DNA of 52,160 bases from JALEFZ01 sp039817415 (GCA_039817415.1 JBCBVV010000046.1:1-52160), one strand, 5' to 3'; shown: positions 16,206-25,144, numbered from the stretch's first letter. The notes: generated by a model from the sequence alone, not told the origin. Translations and numbers: made by a program.

Positions 16206-17816
16206 ATGTTACATGGTTTAGAAAGAAAGGATTCGGTGAGACTTTCACGTATACATTTTATCATTGGCTTGATGTCTTGTGCACTGCTTGGGATTATTAT
16301 TATCCAGGTAGGCCAGGTGCAGAAGGCTATTGACATCAACGAAGAGACCTTTGACATGAGTGTGAATGTCGCACTCAAGGAGGTCAGAGATCAATTGGAA
16401 GATGGAAAATACTCAACCAAACTGATTCAGGTATCCAGAGAGGTCGATATTCAGCCTGCTCCCATGTTCGCTGATGACAGTTCACAAGATGGTTATATCG
16501 ACTTAGATGAAAACCTTGAGACCCCTCATTTACGTGAACAAAGAGTAAGGATCAGAGATAGTCTCGCTATTGTTACGGAAACAGAAACTAGTGTACCGCT
16601 AGATAGTGGCTTTATTTCTGGTCGAAAAATTACCTATCTCTATACCCTGAATGATACCATGTTGCCCTCTATCAGTGAGGATCTGACCCTAGAGGTCCGT
16701 GGGCATCCTAAGATCATGCAAATCGTATCTTCTGCCTTACAGGAAAGCACGCCTAAGGGTCTTGAAATGAATCGTCAACTCGACGCCGTTCAATTAGATA
16801 CCATGCTTCAGCAAGCCCTCTCTAGCCAAGGGCTGATGCTCAAGTACGATTTCTGGGTTACCTCGGACAATCCGTCTCAAATGCCGATTCAGCGGATCGC
16901 GTTCATGAGCGATAAAACCAAAGGGAAATTCCACACAGTCCAGTTATTTCCTCAAAATGCTTATGGAGCCAGCGATAAACTCATCATCGCATTTCCTGAT
17001 GAGAGCTTTTATGCCATCAAGCAGGTTTGGGGACAAATGGCCTTGTCTATCCTATTTGTGGGCATCATTATGGTTTGTTTTGGAATAGCCATTCAAGTGG
17101 TCTTTAGGCAAAAAAGACTGTCAGAAATGAAGAATGACTTCATCAACAACATGACACATGAATTAAAAACACCTATAGCTACCATTTCTCTGGCCACTGA
17201 TTCCATCAACAATCCAATTGTACAGAAACAAGAAGGAGGAATTGAACGATATACCCGTATCATCAAGGAAGAAAATAACCGAATGAACCGTCAGGTTGAA
17301 CGTGTACTCCAGGCTGCGAGATTAGATAGAAAAGAAATGCAGTTAAGGCAAGAAAGCATTGACATGCATGACATCATTCATAATGCTGCGCAGAACCTCC
17401 AATTGCAGGTAAGAAGAAGAGAAGGAGAATTACGCCAAGACTGCCAAGCCACCGCTTATCATGTCAAGGGGGATATGGTTCACCTCAACAATGTCATCCA
17501 CAATCTTCTTGACAACGCCAACAAGTATAGTCCTGAAAAGCCAGATATTATCATTCGGACGAAGAATGAAGGTTCTTACCTGACCATAGAAGTTGAGGAC
17601 CATGGCATAGGTATTAGCAAACAAAATTTAAATCAAATATTTACCCGATTTTACCGTGTTTCTACAGGAAATTTACACGAAGTCAAAGGCTTTGGCCTTG
17701 GTCTTAGCTATGTCAAAAGCATAGTGGAAGCACATGATGGCCATGTTTCCGTCAAAAGTACCTTAGGCAAAGGAAGCACCTTCTCGGTTTCTCTTCCTTT
17801 GTCCAAAAAAGTGTAG
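16206..17816 (+). CDS. Sensor histidine kinase
   Basis: 536 residues. Two membrane helices (about 17-37 and 277-301) enclose a periplasmic sensor region of about 240 residues with no recognised fold. Then HisKA with the phospho-acceptor His318 in NNMTHELKTPIATI, and HATPase_c with the N box (LDNANKYSPEKPDI), G1 (EDHGIGISKQNL) and G2 (VKGFGLGLSYVKSI). Architecture and the wording of the start are the common Bacteroidota type that pairs with an OmpR-family regulator. A GTG at 16236 (VRLSRIHFI) is an alternative start. The response regulator gene follows 26 nt downstream. Signal unknown. Confidence 0.93.
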   Translation: MLHGLERKDSVRLSRIHFIIGLMSCALLGIIIIQVGQVQKAIDINEETFDMSVNVALKEVRDQLEDGKYSTKLIQVSREVDIQPAPMFADDSSQDGYIDLDENLETPHLREQRVRIRDSLAIVTETETSVPLDSGFISGRKITYLYTLNDTMLPSISEDLTLEVRGHPKIMQIVSSALQESTPKGLEMNRQLDAVQLDTMLQQALSSQGLMLKYDFWVTSDNPSQMPIQRIAFMSDKTKGKFHTVQLFPQNAYGASDKLIIAFPDESFYAIKQVWGQMALSILFVGIIMVCFGIAIQVVFRQKRLSEMKNDFINNMTHELKTPIATISLATDSINNPIVQKQEGGIERYTRIIKEENNRMNRQVERVLQAARLDRKEMQLRQESIDMHDIIHNAAQNLQLQVRRREGELRQDCQATAYHVKGDMVHLNNVIHNLLDNANKYSPEKPDIIIRTKNEGSYLTIEVEDHGIGISKQNLNQIFTRFYRVSTGNLHEVKGFGLGLSYVKSIVEAHDGHVSVKSTLGKGSTFSVSLPLSKKV

Positions 17817-17842
17817 ATTTACTCAATCAAGCCAACTATCCC

Positions 17843-18532
17843 ATGACCCGCATTCTGTTAGTAGAAGATGAAGCGAACTTCGGGGCAGTCCTTCGAGACT
17901 ACCTCCAAATGAACCAGTTTGACGTTACCCTTTGCCGAGATGGAGAGGAAGGATTAGCTGCCTTCAAAAAAGATCCATACAGGATTATCATTACCGATGT
18001 CATGATGCCTAAAATGGATGGATTTACCCTCGCCAAAGAAATTCGTGAAACCAATACGGAGATTCCCATCATCTTTCTGACGGCAAGAAGCATGAGAGAA
18101 GATGTGATTGAAGGCTTTTCCCTGGGTGGAGATGATTATATCACCAAACCCTTTGATTCTGAAGAACTCCTTCTTCGCATCAAGGCGATTCTAAAGAGAA
18201 CCGAAAATCCAAGCGAGAAAAAAGAGGAAATTCCTGATGAGTTCGAGTTCGGTAAATTCCACTTCAACTACCGACTACATATTTTAAGAGAAGGGGAAGA
18301 AACACATAAGTTATCTCCTAAGGAGGCCGATCTATTAAGGCTACTCCTTGTCCACAAAAACGATCTACTCCCCCGTGAGAAAGCTCTACAAGCCCTCTGG
18401 GGAGATGATAATTACTTCAATGCAAGAAGCATGGATGTATTCATCTCTAAACTTAGGAGAAGGTTGAAATCCGACGCAGGAATAAAGATTGAAAATGTTC
18501 ACAGCAGAGGATTTCGACTAGTGGTAGCCTAA
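17843..18532 (+). CDS. OmpR-family response regulator
   Basis: 229 residues. Receiver domain (1-120) with acidic pocket VEDE (7-10), phospho-acceptor Asp52 in ITDVMMPKMDG, the Thr/Lys switch residues FLTARS and KPFDSEEL. C-terminal winged-helix domain (about 135-229) with LSPKEADLLRLLL and DVFISKLRRRLK. Forms a two-component system with the kinase directly upstream, 26 nt apart. Target genes are not evident from the window; the secreted Cys protein downstream is a possible one. Confidence 0.95.
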   Translation: MTRILLVEDEANFGAVLRDYLQMNQFDVTLCRDGEEGLAAFKKDPYRIIITDVMMPKMDGFTLAKEIRETNTEIPIIFLTARSMREDVIEGFSLGGDDYITKPFDSEELLLRIKAILKRTENPSEKKEEIPDEFEFGKFHFNYRLHILREGEETHKLSPKEADLLRLLLVHKNDLLPREKALQALWGDDNYFNARSMDVFISKLRRRLKSDAGIKIENVHSRGFRLVVA

Positions 18533-18626
18533 AAAGGGCTATTCAGCCAAAAAATCCGAATTCAGGTTACGAATTCTCTAGCTCAGATAACAAAGGAGTA
18601 CAACAATCCTACAATTTATCTGGAGT

Positions 18627-19046
18627 ATGAGAAACGCAATTCTATTAACTGCCCTTATGGCCTTGAGCTTTTGTTCTATTGCCCAGTCCCTAAACGATAT
18701 GTCTGCCCTTCGTGAGATCCTTGAGAAATCCAAGATTGATCTGGAAGTCAAGGGACTCATTAAGCCTGTCCTCAGCAATGACGATGACTGTTCCGTCGCC
18801 AACTGCTCAGGTCTTGTTGACCCATGGACCTGTGAATGTATTTCTGACTTGAAAGATCCCTGGGAAGATGAGGTTATGGCGTCAAAAATGCGAAGTACGC
18901 TAAAACTTGAAGCTGCCCTGTTAAAAGGAAAAGGCAAAGATGTTTTGCCTGCCTCTATGGTACAGACCGCAAGAAAAAAATATCCTGGTAAAAGCCTAAA
19001 AGCAATAACCTCCCGTCTGAATTATTATTCGAAGGCGGTAAAGTAA
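18627..19046 (+). CDS. Unrecognised small secreted cysteine-containing protein
   Basis: 139 residues with a clear signal peptide (1-19, FCSIAQ-S). The mature part has a helix, then a short acid/Cys segment with four cysteines (CSVANC and CEC, about residues 53-71) and WTCECISDLKDPWEDE, then a lysine-rich C-terminal helix. The cysteines could form two disulfides in the periplasm or hold a metal. I do not recognise the family. It follows the two-component system by 94 nt and is closed by its own terminator at 19067. Confidence 0.6.
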   Translation: MRNAILLTALMALSFCSIAQSLNDMSALREILEKSKIDLEVKGLIKPVLSNDDDCSVANCSGLVDPWTCECISDLKDPWEDEVMASKMRSTLKLEAALLKGKGKDVLPASMVQTARKKYPGKSLKAITSRLNYYSKAVK

Positions 19047-19066
19047 TATGTTTGGTAACTGGAAGT

Positions 19067-19107
19067 CCCCCGTTTCTCTCTAACAAAGAGGTTAAACGGG
19101 GATTTTT
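19067..19107 (+). terminator. Rho-independent terminator after the secreted Cys protein
   Basis: Outer stem ccccgttt (19068-19075) pairs with aaacgggg (19094-19101); an inner ctct/agag pairing (19076-19079 with 19087-19090) leaves a small bulge; ATTTTT follows (19102-19107). Confidence 0.75.
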
Positions 19108-19169
19108 CATGGAAAATAGGGCGAAAATCATAGCCAAAATCACGTAGAGGCTTTTCAATAGAGGGAACA

Positions 19170-19202
19170 TTTGTAAAATCCTTGCGAATGCTCGTACTTT
19201 GG
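19170..19202 (+). promoter_or_regulatory. Bacteroidota-type promoter of the phosphosulfolactate synthase gene
   Basis: TTTG (19170-19173), a 21-nt spacer, then TACTTTGG (19195-19202), one base off the TAnnTTTG box. The predicted start of transcription near 19207 lies before the ATG at 19227 and after an upstream in-frame ATG at 19182, which supports the downstream start. Confidence 0.5.
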
Positions 19203-19226
19203 CGCAAAATTGTCAACATTCACCCT

Positions 19227-19991
19227 ATGATTAATTTTCCCCTCAATCAAATACCTGAACGCTCATCGAAGCCGAGAGAAAACGGATTTACCATGGTTAT
19301 GGACAAGGGCATGAGCATCCGTCAGGTAGAGGACTTTCTTTCCGTAGGTGCAGAATACACGGATATCGTGAAGTTGGGCTGGGCCACCTCAGCAGTAACT
19401 CCCAATCTGGAAGAAAAATTAGCTGTATATAAGGCTGCTGGAATTCCTTTTTACTTTGGTGGGACCATGTTTGAAGCCTTCTATGTCCGCAATCAATTGG
19501 ACGACTTCAAGCGTATCTTGGATAAGCATCAAGCCGAATTCCTTGAAATTTCCGATGGCTCAGTTGAGATGGAATCCGAAATCAAGTGTCAGCTAATTTC
19601 AGAGTTCTCGAAAGACAGAAAAGTATTCTCAGAAGTAGGTAGCAAGAAAGCGGGTAAAATCATTCCTCCCTACCAATGGGTAAAAATGATGCAGGAAGAA
19701 CTTGAAGCTGGATCATGGAAAGTGATTGCGGAAGCAAGGGAATCAGGTACAGTAGGTATGTTCCGCGCAGATGGCGAAGTTCGCTCCGACCTCGTTGAAG
19801 AAATCCTACAAGATGTAGCTGGAGATAAAATCCTTTGGGAGGCACCACAAAAAGTACAGCAGGTTTGGTTTATCAAGCTGCTAGGCGCCAACGTAAACCT
19901 AGGAAACATTGCGCCAACCGAAATTATCCCACTAGAAACCATCCGTTTGGGACTGAGAGGAGATACCTTCCACCACTTCCTGGACAAATAA
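19227..19991 (+). CDS. comA: Phosphosulfolactate synthase (ComA family)
   Basis: 254 residues from the ATG at 19227. Adds sulfite to phosphoenolpyruvate to give (2R)-phospho-3-sulfolactate. Recognised by a run of conserved blocks: KPRENGFTMVMDKGMS, VKLGWATS, FGGTMFEAF, EISDGSVEM, FSEVGSKKAG, AEARESGTVGMFRADGEVR and, near the end, VNLGNIAPTEIIPLETIRLG and LRGDTF. The family was defined in coenzyme M synthesis in methanogens and also occurs in Bacillus, where it feeds sulfolactate. In Bacteroidota a sulfonate precursor could feed sulfolactate or capnine-type sulfonolipids; that is inference, as no partner gene (ComB, ComC, cysteate synthase) is in the window. Confidence 0.9.
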   Translation: MINFPLNQIPERSSKPRENGFTMVMDKGMSIRQVEDFLSVGAEYTDIVKLGWATSAVTPNLEEKLAVYKAAGIPFYFGGTMFEAFYVRNQLDDFKRILDKHQAEFLEISDGSVEMESEIKCQLISEFSKDRKVFSEVGSKKAGKIIPPYQWVKMMQEELEAGSWKVIAEARESGTVGMFRADGEVRSDLVEEILQDVAGDKILWEAPQKVQQVWFIKLLGANVNLGNIAPTEIIPLETIRLGLRGDTFHHFLDK

Positions 19992-20014
19992 AAATAGATC
20001 AAAAAATTACGACT

Positions 20015-20045
20015 GGGAACGCGAGAAATTGCGTTCCCTTTTTTT
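20015..20045 (+). terminator. Rho-independent terminator of comA
   Basis: Perfect 8-bp stem gggaacgc (20015-20022) / gcgttccc (20031-20038) with an 8-nt loop and seven T after it, 24 nt past the comA stop. Confidence 0.88.
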
Positions 20046-20046
20046 A

Positions 20047-20367
20047 TTCCCATGTAGAAATAAGCTCGCAGGAAAGGGTTTCTCTTCATATTCTTGGCAC
20101 ATTTGGCAAAGAATCCTAACATTTTCACAAAGAAGGTTCATTTTTTGTAGAGAAAAGAAGAAATAAAGCGAACATTCCATTTAGCTGAATGGCTTTGGCC
20201 ACCCAACATCCGCTTAGGTTTGCATTTTGGCTGTTCGCGAGAGGAAAATCATCCCCACAGTTCTCAAATCGTACTTTTAACGCTACAAAACGGAGCAGTA
20301 AGAATAACACAAATTCCCCGTGGCATTTCCCTGAGGTGCCATAGTAATTAGTGGATAAATAAGTCTT
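20047..20367. other. Gap without a recognised gene (about 320 nt)
   Basis: No convincing open frame on either strand. It holds a small tggca/tgcca hairpin near 20315-20335 and otherwise mixed sequence less AT-rich than the other gaps, which leaves room for an untranslated leader or small RNA. I see no terminator before the coiled-coil gene at 20368, and cannot name an RNA family. Confidence 0.4.
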
Positions 20368-20916
20368 ATGGCGGAGGAAGAAATCAAACGGCTTCAGTCC
20401 GAAATAGAATCCTTGCGAAAAGAAAATGAGGAGCTAAAAATAGCTGCCTTTCAATACATAGAAGAGAATGAAGGCCGAGACCTGGGAGATTCACTGGTTA
20501 TCGAAAAAGAACCTATTCTCAAGGTGTTAGGAGACCAATTGAGCTTTTTGAAAAAGGTCAACCTACAGGTCATCAAAGCTGTAAATAGCTATAGAGAGGT
20601 TCAAAAATCTCTTGAAACCATCCTCCCCGCCCTCGAACTCCAAATGGAAGGCTGGGCAAACGAGGTTCAACTCCTCAAAAAACATATTGAAGCTTCCGAG
20701 GCCGCATACGCCTCTGTCGTAACCCAATTAGAAAACAAACTCAAGATTCAGCAAGCTTCTAATGGCGCTTCAAAAGAATTGACTGATGCACACCGTACCA
20801 TTCGAGAACTCCAACTTCGATTGGATCGATTCCAGATGCCTCATAAACAAGAAACGTCCTCCCCGAAAGGAAAGGACGATGATCCATTTACAAGTTTAAA
20901 TATCTTTGGTTCCTGA
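20368..20916 (+). CDS. Coiled-coil protein of unknown function
   Basis: 182 residues, no signal peptide and no membrane helix. Residues 1-30 and 110-155 are heptad-rich (EEEIKRLQSEIESLRKENEE at the start), separated by a helical middle (ILKVLGDQLSFLKKVNLQVI). The C-terminal 25 residues are polar and end with DDPFTSLNIFGS. Probably a cytoplasmic dimeric scaffold. No homologue recognised; neighbours do not indicate a role. Its stop lies 6 nt from the stop of the convergent LysM gene. Confidence 0.6.
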   Translation: MAEEEIKRLQSEIESLRKENEELKIAAFQYIEENEGRDLGDSLVIEKEPILKVLGDQLSFLKKVNLQVIKAVNSYREVQKSLETILPALELQMEGWANEVQLLKKHIEASEAAYASVVTQLENKLKIQQASNGASKELTDAHRTIRELQLRLDRFQMPHKQETSSPKGKDDDPFTSLNIFGS

Positions 20917-20922
20917 TACCCT

Positions 20923-21624
20923 CTACTTTGAGGGAATTTTTAGGATTTGCCCTTCCTTGATAGAAGTACTGCTCAGCTTATTCAACTTTTGAATATCCTG
21001 CCATTTGACATCATATTCTCTCGAAATCCCATAAAGGGTATCTCCCTTCTTTACCTCGTACAAGATTACTTCATCGGGCTCTTCTGGCTCATCCTCAAAG
21101 TCAGGGAACTCATCCTCATCAGGTAAACTGTTGGTCAAAATGGACAGTTCTTGTTCCATCTCAGCTACGCTGACCATCCGCTGGATTCTTCCATCTAGGT
21201 GTACAAGAAACAGAGCTGGGAAAGACCTGTGTTTAAATGCCTTTCTCAGGAAGCCATAGGAAGCATCATTGGGAAGGAAAAGTTGCTCCCAAGTAAGCTT
21301 ATTTCTTAGAATAGCATTTTCCCAAGCCAATCTGTTTTTGTCTACGGATATGCTTACAAAGCGTACAGGCTTTTCTCGATAGGTATCATGTAGAATTTTG
21401 AGCTCAGGCAATGTACTCAGAGAGGCCGTATTGTAACTCGCCCAAAAGTTAATCACCCACAGTCTGTTTTCTTCAATGCTGGTGAACTCTTGACACTGTC
21501 TCAGAAAAGTTGTGTATGTCAGGCTGGTATCCGGAATAAAGGGATCCGTAATGATAGACTCTTGAGCCTTTAGTCCACTCATCATGGACAAAACACCCAA
21601 CAGCATCAACATGATACGTTTCAT
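20923..21624 (-). CDS. Periplasmic thioredoxin-like protein without active-site cysteines, with C-terminal LysM
   Basis: 233 residues from the ATG at 21624, which begins a signal peptide (1-20, SGLKA-QE); the frame is open further upstream but that part runs through a terminator hairpin. Residues 30-165 follow the TlpA/thioredoxin plan (VINFWASYNTASLSTLPEL, VRFVSISVDKN, SFPALFLVHLDGRI with the cis-proline Pro136). The redox motif that should read WCxxC is YNTAS: both cysteines are replaced (Asn65, Ser68). An acid linker (169-186) leads to one LysM domain (187-231, YEVKKGDTLYGISREYDVKW), which binds peptidoglycan or chitin-like glycans. Probably a non-redox, wall-bound periplasmic protein. Confidence 0.75.
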   Translation of the reverse strand: MKRIMLMLLGVLSMMSGLKAQESIITDPFIPDTSLTYTTFLRQCQEFTSIEENRLWVINFWASYNTASLSTLPELKILHDTYREKPVRFVSISVDKNRLAWENAILRNKLTWEQLFLPNDASYGFLRKAFKHRSFPALFLVHLDGRIQRMVSVAEMEQELSILTNSLPDEDEFPDFEDEPEEPDEVILYEVKKGDTLYGISREYDVKWQDIQKLNKLSSTSIKEGQILKIPSK

Positions 21625-21797
21625 ATCTTTTTCTTTATAGGAAAATACAACTCCAAGATATACAGTAGGAGGTTGATGACCAATTAGATTAACAAAATTA
21701 TTGGAATTTAAGGAATGGGGAAATATCTCAATTCCCCCAAAAATAGACCTCTTGCGAAAAGCTAGGTGAAAAATGAAGAGTTTCAGATGGGTGTACA

Positions 21798-21830
21798 TAA
21801 AAAAAGCGCAGCTACCCAGTGGGTAGCTGC
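21798..21830 (-). terminator. Rho-independent terminator of the T9SS cargo gene
   Basis: Perfect 10-bp stem (gcagctaccc 21808-21817, gggtagctgc 21821-21830) with a 3-nt loop; on the minus strand it is followed by a run of T (A run 21798-21805 on the plus strand). It lies 45 nt past the stop of the gene ending at 21875. Confidence 0.88.
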
Positions 21831-21874
21831 AGCCAAACAACCTTAAAAACCTATTTTAGAAATCCCGAATTTTT

Positions 21875-23128
21875 TTATTTCACCTGAATCTTTTGAGAGA
21901 TAGAAGCCTGCTCTCCTTCCAAGCTGACGACATACCATCCTTTGTTCATCTGAGCCTGGATGCGCACATCAACTCGTCCAGCAGGACCTACTACAACTTG
22001 ATCTGTGCTTACAATCTGTCCCATGATATTTTTGACGACCACCTTAACTTGAGCTGACTCGCTCATCTGGTCGCTTACCAAACGGAAGCTTTCTCCTGAT
22101 TGAATTCTATTTGGGAAGATGTTCATACCCATTTCTTCTGTTAACGGAACTGGTGTGAATTCTTTGATGGGAGAGTAGATAGGAGCACCAGCTTTTACCA
22201 CTTGCTTGATTCTGTAGAAGCACTTTTCCTGAATTACTTCGTGATCTAGTACCTCAAATATATCAGTGTCAATATTTTCGATTTGTGCGATTCCTTGGAA
22301 TAAGATGCCATCAAAAGATCTCTCTACTACGAAAGCCTCAACGATGTTTCCCTTGTTCAGTTCCCAAGAAATATTTACAGCTGTGGGTGTAGACGCTAGG
22401 CTGAAATCGTTGATCCCCATGATCTGGTTAGCATTGCCCTGTCCAATCATGTACGGTGCCCCATTACAGTTCTCAGTAGTCTTGTGAAAACGAATTTCCT
22501 GACAAGATTTAGCTTCGATGGTTAACTGAGATTCGCTGGAGTTCATCTCGACACCTGCTTCATTAAATGCTCTCAACTGACCATCAACATTTACATTTCC
22601 TTCTCCACAGATAAAGGCATCTTTACCAGTGATCATAAGGTCTCCTTCAATCTTGATCGAGCCACAGGCGCTCTCCTCTAAAATCAAGGCACTTTCAAGT
22701 GCTAGATTTCCTGAAAAGTTCATGCTAGCAGTCTCATGAAGAAGAAGAATGCTGCTTCTTCCGTTATTTTGAGGCCTAACAGAGAAGTTTACGCTAGCCA
22801 ATAGATAGCCGTAAATGCTCATTTCCTGGCCTGCATACATAAAGCTCGCGTTATTTTCTTCAGCAGAAAAAATCTGAAAAAGGCCATTACCAGTAACCGT
22901 GATTTTTCCTGTGTGGGTGTAATCTTGTGTAAGGTCGAAAGTAAAGTAGGTGCGGATAACAACATCATCTTCTGAAGATGGTACCTTGTTTATCGCTTGT
23001 CCATTTGCATCTACCCAGCTTGAAGGGTTGGACCATGAAGTGGCAGAAGCCGAAGTGTAGAAGGTTTGATTTGCCTGGAGGCCGATAGTCGCCAGAAGGG
23101 CGAATATAATTGAAGTAAAGAATTTCAT
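21875..23128 (-). CDS. T9SS-sorted secreted protein with parallel-repeat and FN3-like regions
   Basis: 417 residues from the ATG at 23128, which opens a signal peptide (MKFFTSIIFALLATIGLQA). Residues 20-220 are short beta repeats of the kind seen in right-handed parallel helices (WSNPSSWVDANGQ, VTGNGLFQIF, IKGDLMI-like turns), followed by an FN3-like part (NISWELNKGNIVEAFVVERS) and an 80-residue C-terminal sorting domain of type A (FPNRIQSGESF, KNIMGQIVSTD, KGWYVVSLEG). Type IX cargo is exported and anchored or released at the cell surface. Likely an adhesin or matrix protein; no catalytic motif seen. Confidence 0.82.
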   Translation of the reverse strand: MKFFTSIIFALLATIGLQANQTFYTSASATSWSNPSSWVDANGQAINKVPSSEDDVVIRTYFTFDLTQDYTHTGKITVTGNGLFQIFSAEENNASFMYAGQEMSIYGYLLASVNFSVRPQNNGRSSILLLHETASMNFSGNLALESALILEESACGSIKIEGDLMITGKDAFICGEGNVNVDGQLRAFNEAGVEMNSSESQLTIEAKSCQEIRFHKTTENCNGAPYMIGQGNANQIMGINDFSLASTPTAVNISWELNKGNIVEAFVVERSFDGILFQGIAQIENIDTDIFEVLDHEVIQEKCFYRIKQVVKAGAPIYSPIKEFTPVPLTEEMGMNIFPNRIQSGESFRLVSDQMSESAQVKVVVKNIMGQIVSTDQVVVGPAGRVDVRIQAQMNKGWYVVSLEGEQASISQKIQVK

Positions 23129-23487
23129 GATGTCTAGGTTAAGTTGAATGGGTTTGGGTTTGTTTCTGTTTGACGACACTAATATGACGGCTTGGCACGG
23201 CTTTTTTCATAGCCTTCGTTCTGAATGGAACTTTTTGGGGAGTGGAATCAGTATTTTTGAGAGTGAATGGTAATTAAAAAATGCAAAACTCATTCAAATA
23301 ATTTTCCAAAAACGCATTCTCAAATGTTTGATTTATAGCGAGTTATGCACATATTTTTACATATAATTTTACTTCCATGAATGAAATGAATCATACTTGA
23401 AAAATATATACCTTCACATATTGTTACATTTAGGTCTAATAAATTACCGTTTATTCAGGCTGACTAACCATTTATACATCTGTCTTC
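23129..23487. other. AT-rich divergent intergenic region (about 360 nt)
   Basis: Lies between the divergent T9SS cargo and glycosyltransferase genes and must hold both promoters. The stretch 23270-23460 is very AT-rich. I find no convincing -33/-7 pair and no open frame of note. Confidence 0.4.
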
Positions 23488-25083
23488 TTGATTGGACAAA
23501 CAGTGAACAAATTTGACGCACCTCTAAAGAGTTGGCAATATCTCTGCTTGGGCCTCACAATTGTGATGTTAGCCAGGGCTCCCTTCCTGCATATTTCATT
23601 CTTTAGTGTAGATGAAGCTGTGTCTGCCATGGCGGCTTATCAGATTATCGAGGGCGGCCTTCCTTATCGCGATGCCATTGATCATAGGGGCCCCTTGACA
23701 TATTTCTTCTATGCAGCCATATTCGGCTTATTCGGCAAGGGAAGTATGTTCCCAATTCGCCTCACCTATCTCTTTCTTCATTTATTAGTCGTAACTGGAG
23801 TATTTTCATTATCACATAAATGGTTTCGATCCGAAGAAAAGGCAAATCTCGCAGGGATCATTTATGCTTGTATATCTTCTTCCTATTACTTTTCTGATGG
23901 TCTGGCAGCACATACGGAGTGGCTTTTGACAACATCATTATTAGGTGCTTGGCTTATTTTCTTCAAATGGACTGAATCGAGAAATAGTTTATATCTGATG
24001 TTAGCAGCCATTCTGATCGGACTGGCAAGTACTTCTAAGCAAGTGGCAGTATTAGAAATGGGAAGTCTTGGAATAGGAATCTTACTATTTCAAAAGAGGT
24101 TGAATCTAGGTAGAGTGGCATATTTTGCGCTAATCACTGCGATAGGTTTCATGATTCCTTGGCTAGTCTTCCTTACTTATTTTGGGCAAAAGGCCGGATT
24201 GGAAGACTTCCTATTTTATTCATGGACATATAATGTCTCCTACTATGTTCCTGCCCTATTTGCAGGAGCTCGCTTCATCAATTCCGCCAAGCTATTGGGA
24301 GGCCTAGCGATTATCAACCTGATCCTCTTTCTCAGTGGATTACTCGCGTTCCGAAGATTTCCACACCTTCTTCAAACCCTAAGGAATCCATCCACACATA
24401 AATTCGAACTCCTTCTCTGGACTACTTCTCTTGCTGCAATAGGGATGTCTTTATCGGGGGGAAGAGCCTTTACCTACTATACCATTCCGCTTGTTTTGCC
24501 TATTTCGCTTTTAAGTGCACACCTTATTTACAATTGGATTCATCTTGAATTGCCAATCTCAGGAAAACAGCAAAGAAGCCTATGGATTGGTGTGGCATCT
24601 TTGATGGTCATTTCTTTTGGGAATAGAATCTACCATCACAAGCATATGTATGGCCAAGATCCATCTGTAGATGAATATATACCAGTCTCACAGTATATAG
24701 AGGAACATACGAATCCCAACGATCATATATTTGTTTGGGGATTTGCACCGGAGATTTACTTCCTGTCAAAAAGGGATCATTCAAGTAGGTATACATTCTG
24801 CAATCCATTAACAGGCCATATTCCTGCCGGTAATGTGGACGTAGCAAATACTGATTATGCAATCATCCCAAGGAGTTGGACTATTCTAAAAGGCGAACTT
24901 CAGACTAAGCCTCCTACATTCATTGTAGATACACAGCCTGCAGGCTTTAAAGGCTACAAGAAATTTCCCATGAGTCAATACCCCTTTTGGCAAAACTACA
25001 TGGAAGATTTCTATCTAGACTCCACATTTTCTAGTCTGTATCCTTCAGATTCCATTCGCCTTTATCGACGATTTCAAGATTAA
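23488..25083 (+). CDS. GT-C type membrane glycosyltransferase (GT39/PMT-like)
   Basis: About 531 residues with ten or more membrane helices. Near the N terminus VDEAVSAMAAYQIIEGGLPY places an Asp-Glu pair in the first external loop, the hallmark of GT-C transferases that use polyprenyl-phosphate sugars, followed by DAIDHRGPLTYFFYA. The C-terminal soluble part (about 395-531) contains YIEEHTNPNDHIFVWGFAPEIYF, common in this family. The start is uncertain: TTG at 23488 or GTG at 23503, no ATG near. Probably glycosylates lipids or exported proteins on the periplasmic side. Acceptor unknown. Confidence 0.78.
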   Translation: MIGQTVNKFDAPLKSWQYLCLGLTIVMLARAPFLHISFFSVDEAVSAMAAYQIIEGGLPYRDAIDHRGPLTYFFYAAIFGLFGKGSMFPIRLTYLFLHLLVVTGVFSLSHKWFRSEEKANLAGIIYACISSSYYFSDGLAAHTEWLLTTSLLGAWLIFFKWTESRNSLYLMLAAILIGLASTSKQVAVLEMGSLGIGILLFQKRLNLGRVAYFALITAIGFMIPWLVFLTYFGQKAGLEDFLFYSWTYNVSYYVPALFAGARFINSAKLLGGLAIINLILFLSGLLAFRRFPHLLQTLRNPSTHKFELLLWTTSLAAIGMSLSGGRAFTYYTIPLVLPISLLSAHLIYNWIHLELPISGKQQRSLWIGVASLMVISFGNRIYHHKHMYGQDPSVDEYIPVSQYIEEHTNPNDHIFVWGFAPEIYFLSKRDHSSRYTFCNPLTGHIPAGNVDVANTDYAIIPRSWTILKGELQTKPPTFIVDTQPAGFKGYKKFPMSQYPFWQNYMEDFYLDSTFSSLYPSDSIRLYRRFQD

Positions 25084-25124
25084 CATACAGGGAATTCTTG
25101 CACAATAACCCTATTAACTAATCT

Positions 25125-25144
25125 TTTAGTTGATTATAACTAAA
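25125..25144. promoter_or_regulatory. Inverted repeat upstream of the DUF1573 gene
   Basis: Seven-base arms tttagtt (25125-25131) and aactaaa (25138-25144) with a 6-nt centre, about 45 nt before the start codon at 25190. Size and spacing suit an operator. No regulator recognised. Confidence 0.3.

Noticed and set aside
20047..20367. 6S RNA or riboswitch
   Set aside because: I could not fold a long closing stem or find a known core; only small local hairpins are visible.
21624..21840. Longer LysM/thioredoxin frame up to 21840
   Set aside because: It runs through the terminator hairpin of the neighbouring gene and would put a signal peptide inside the protein.
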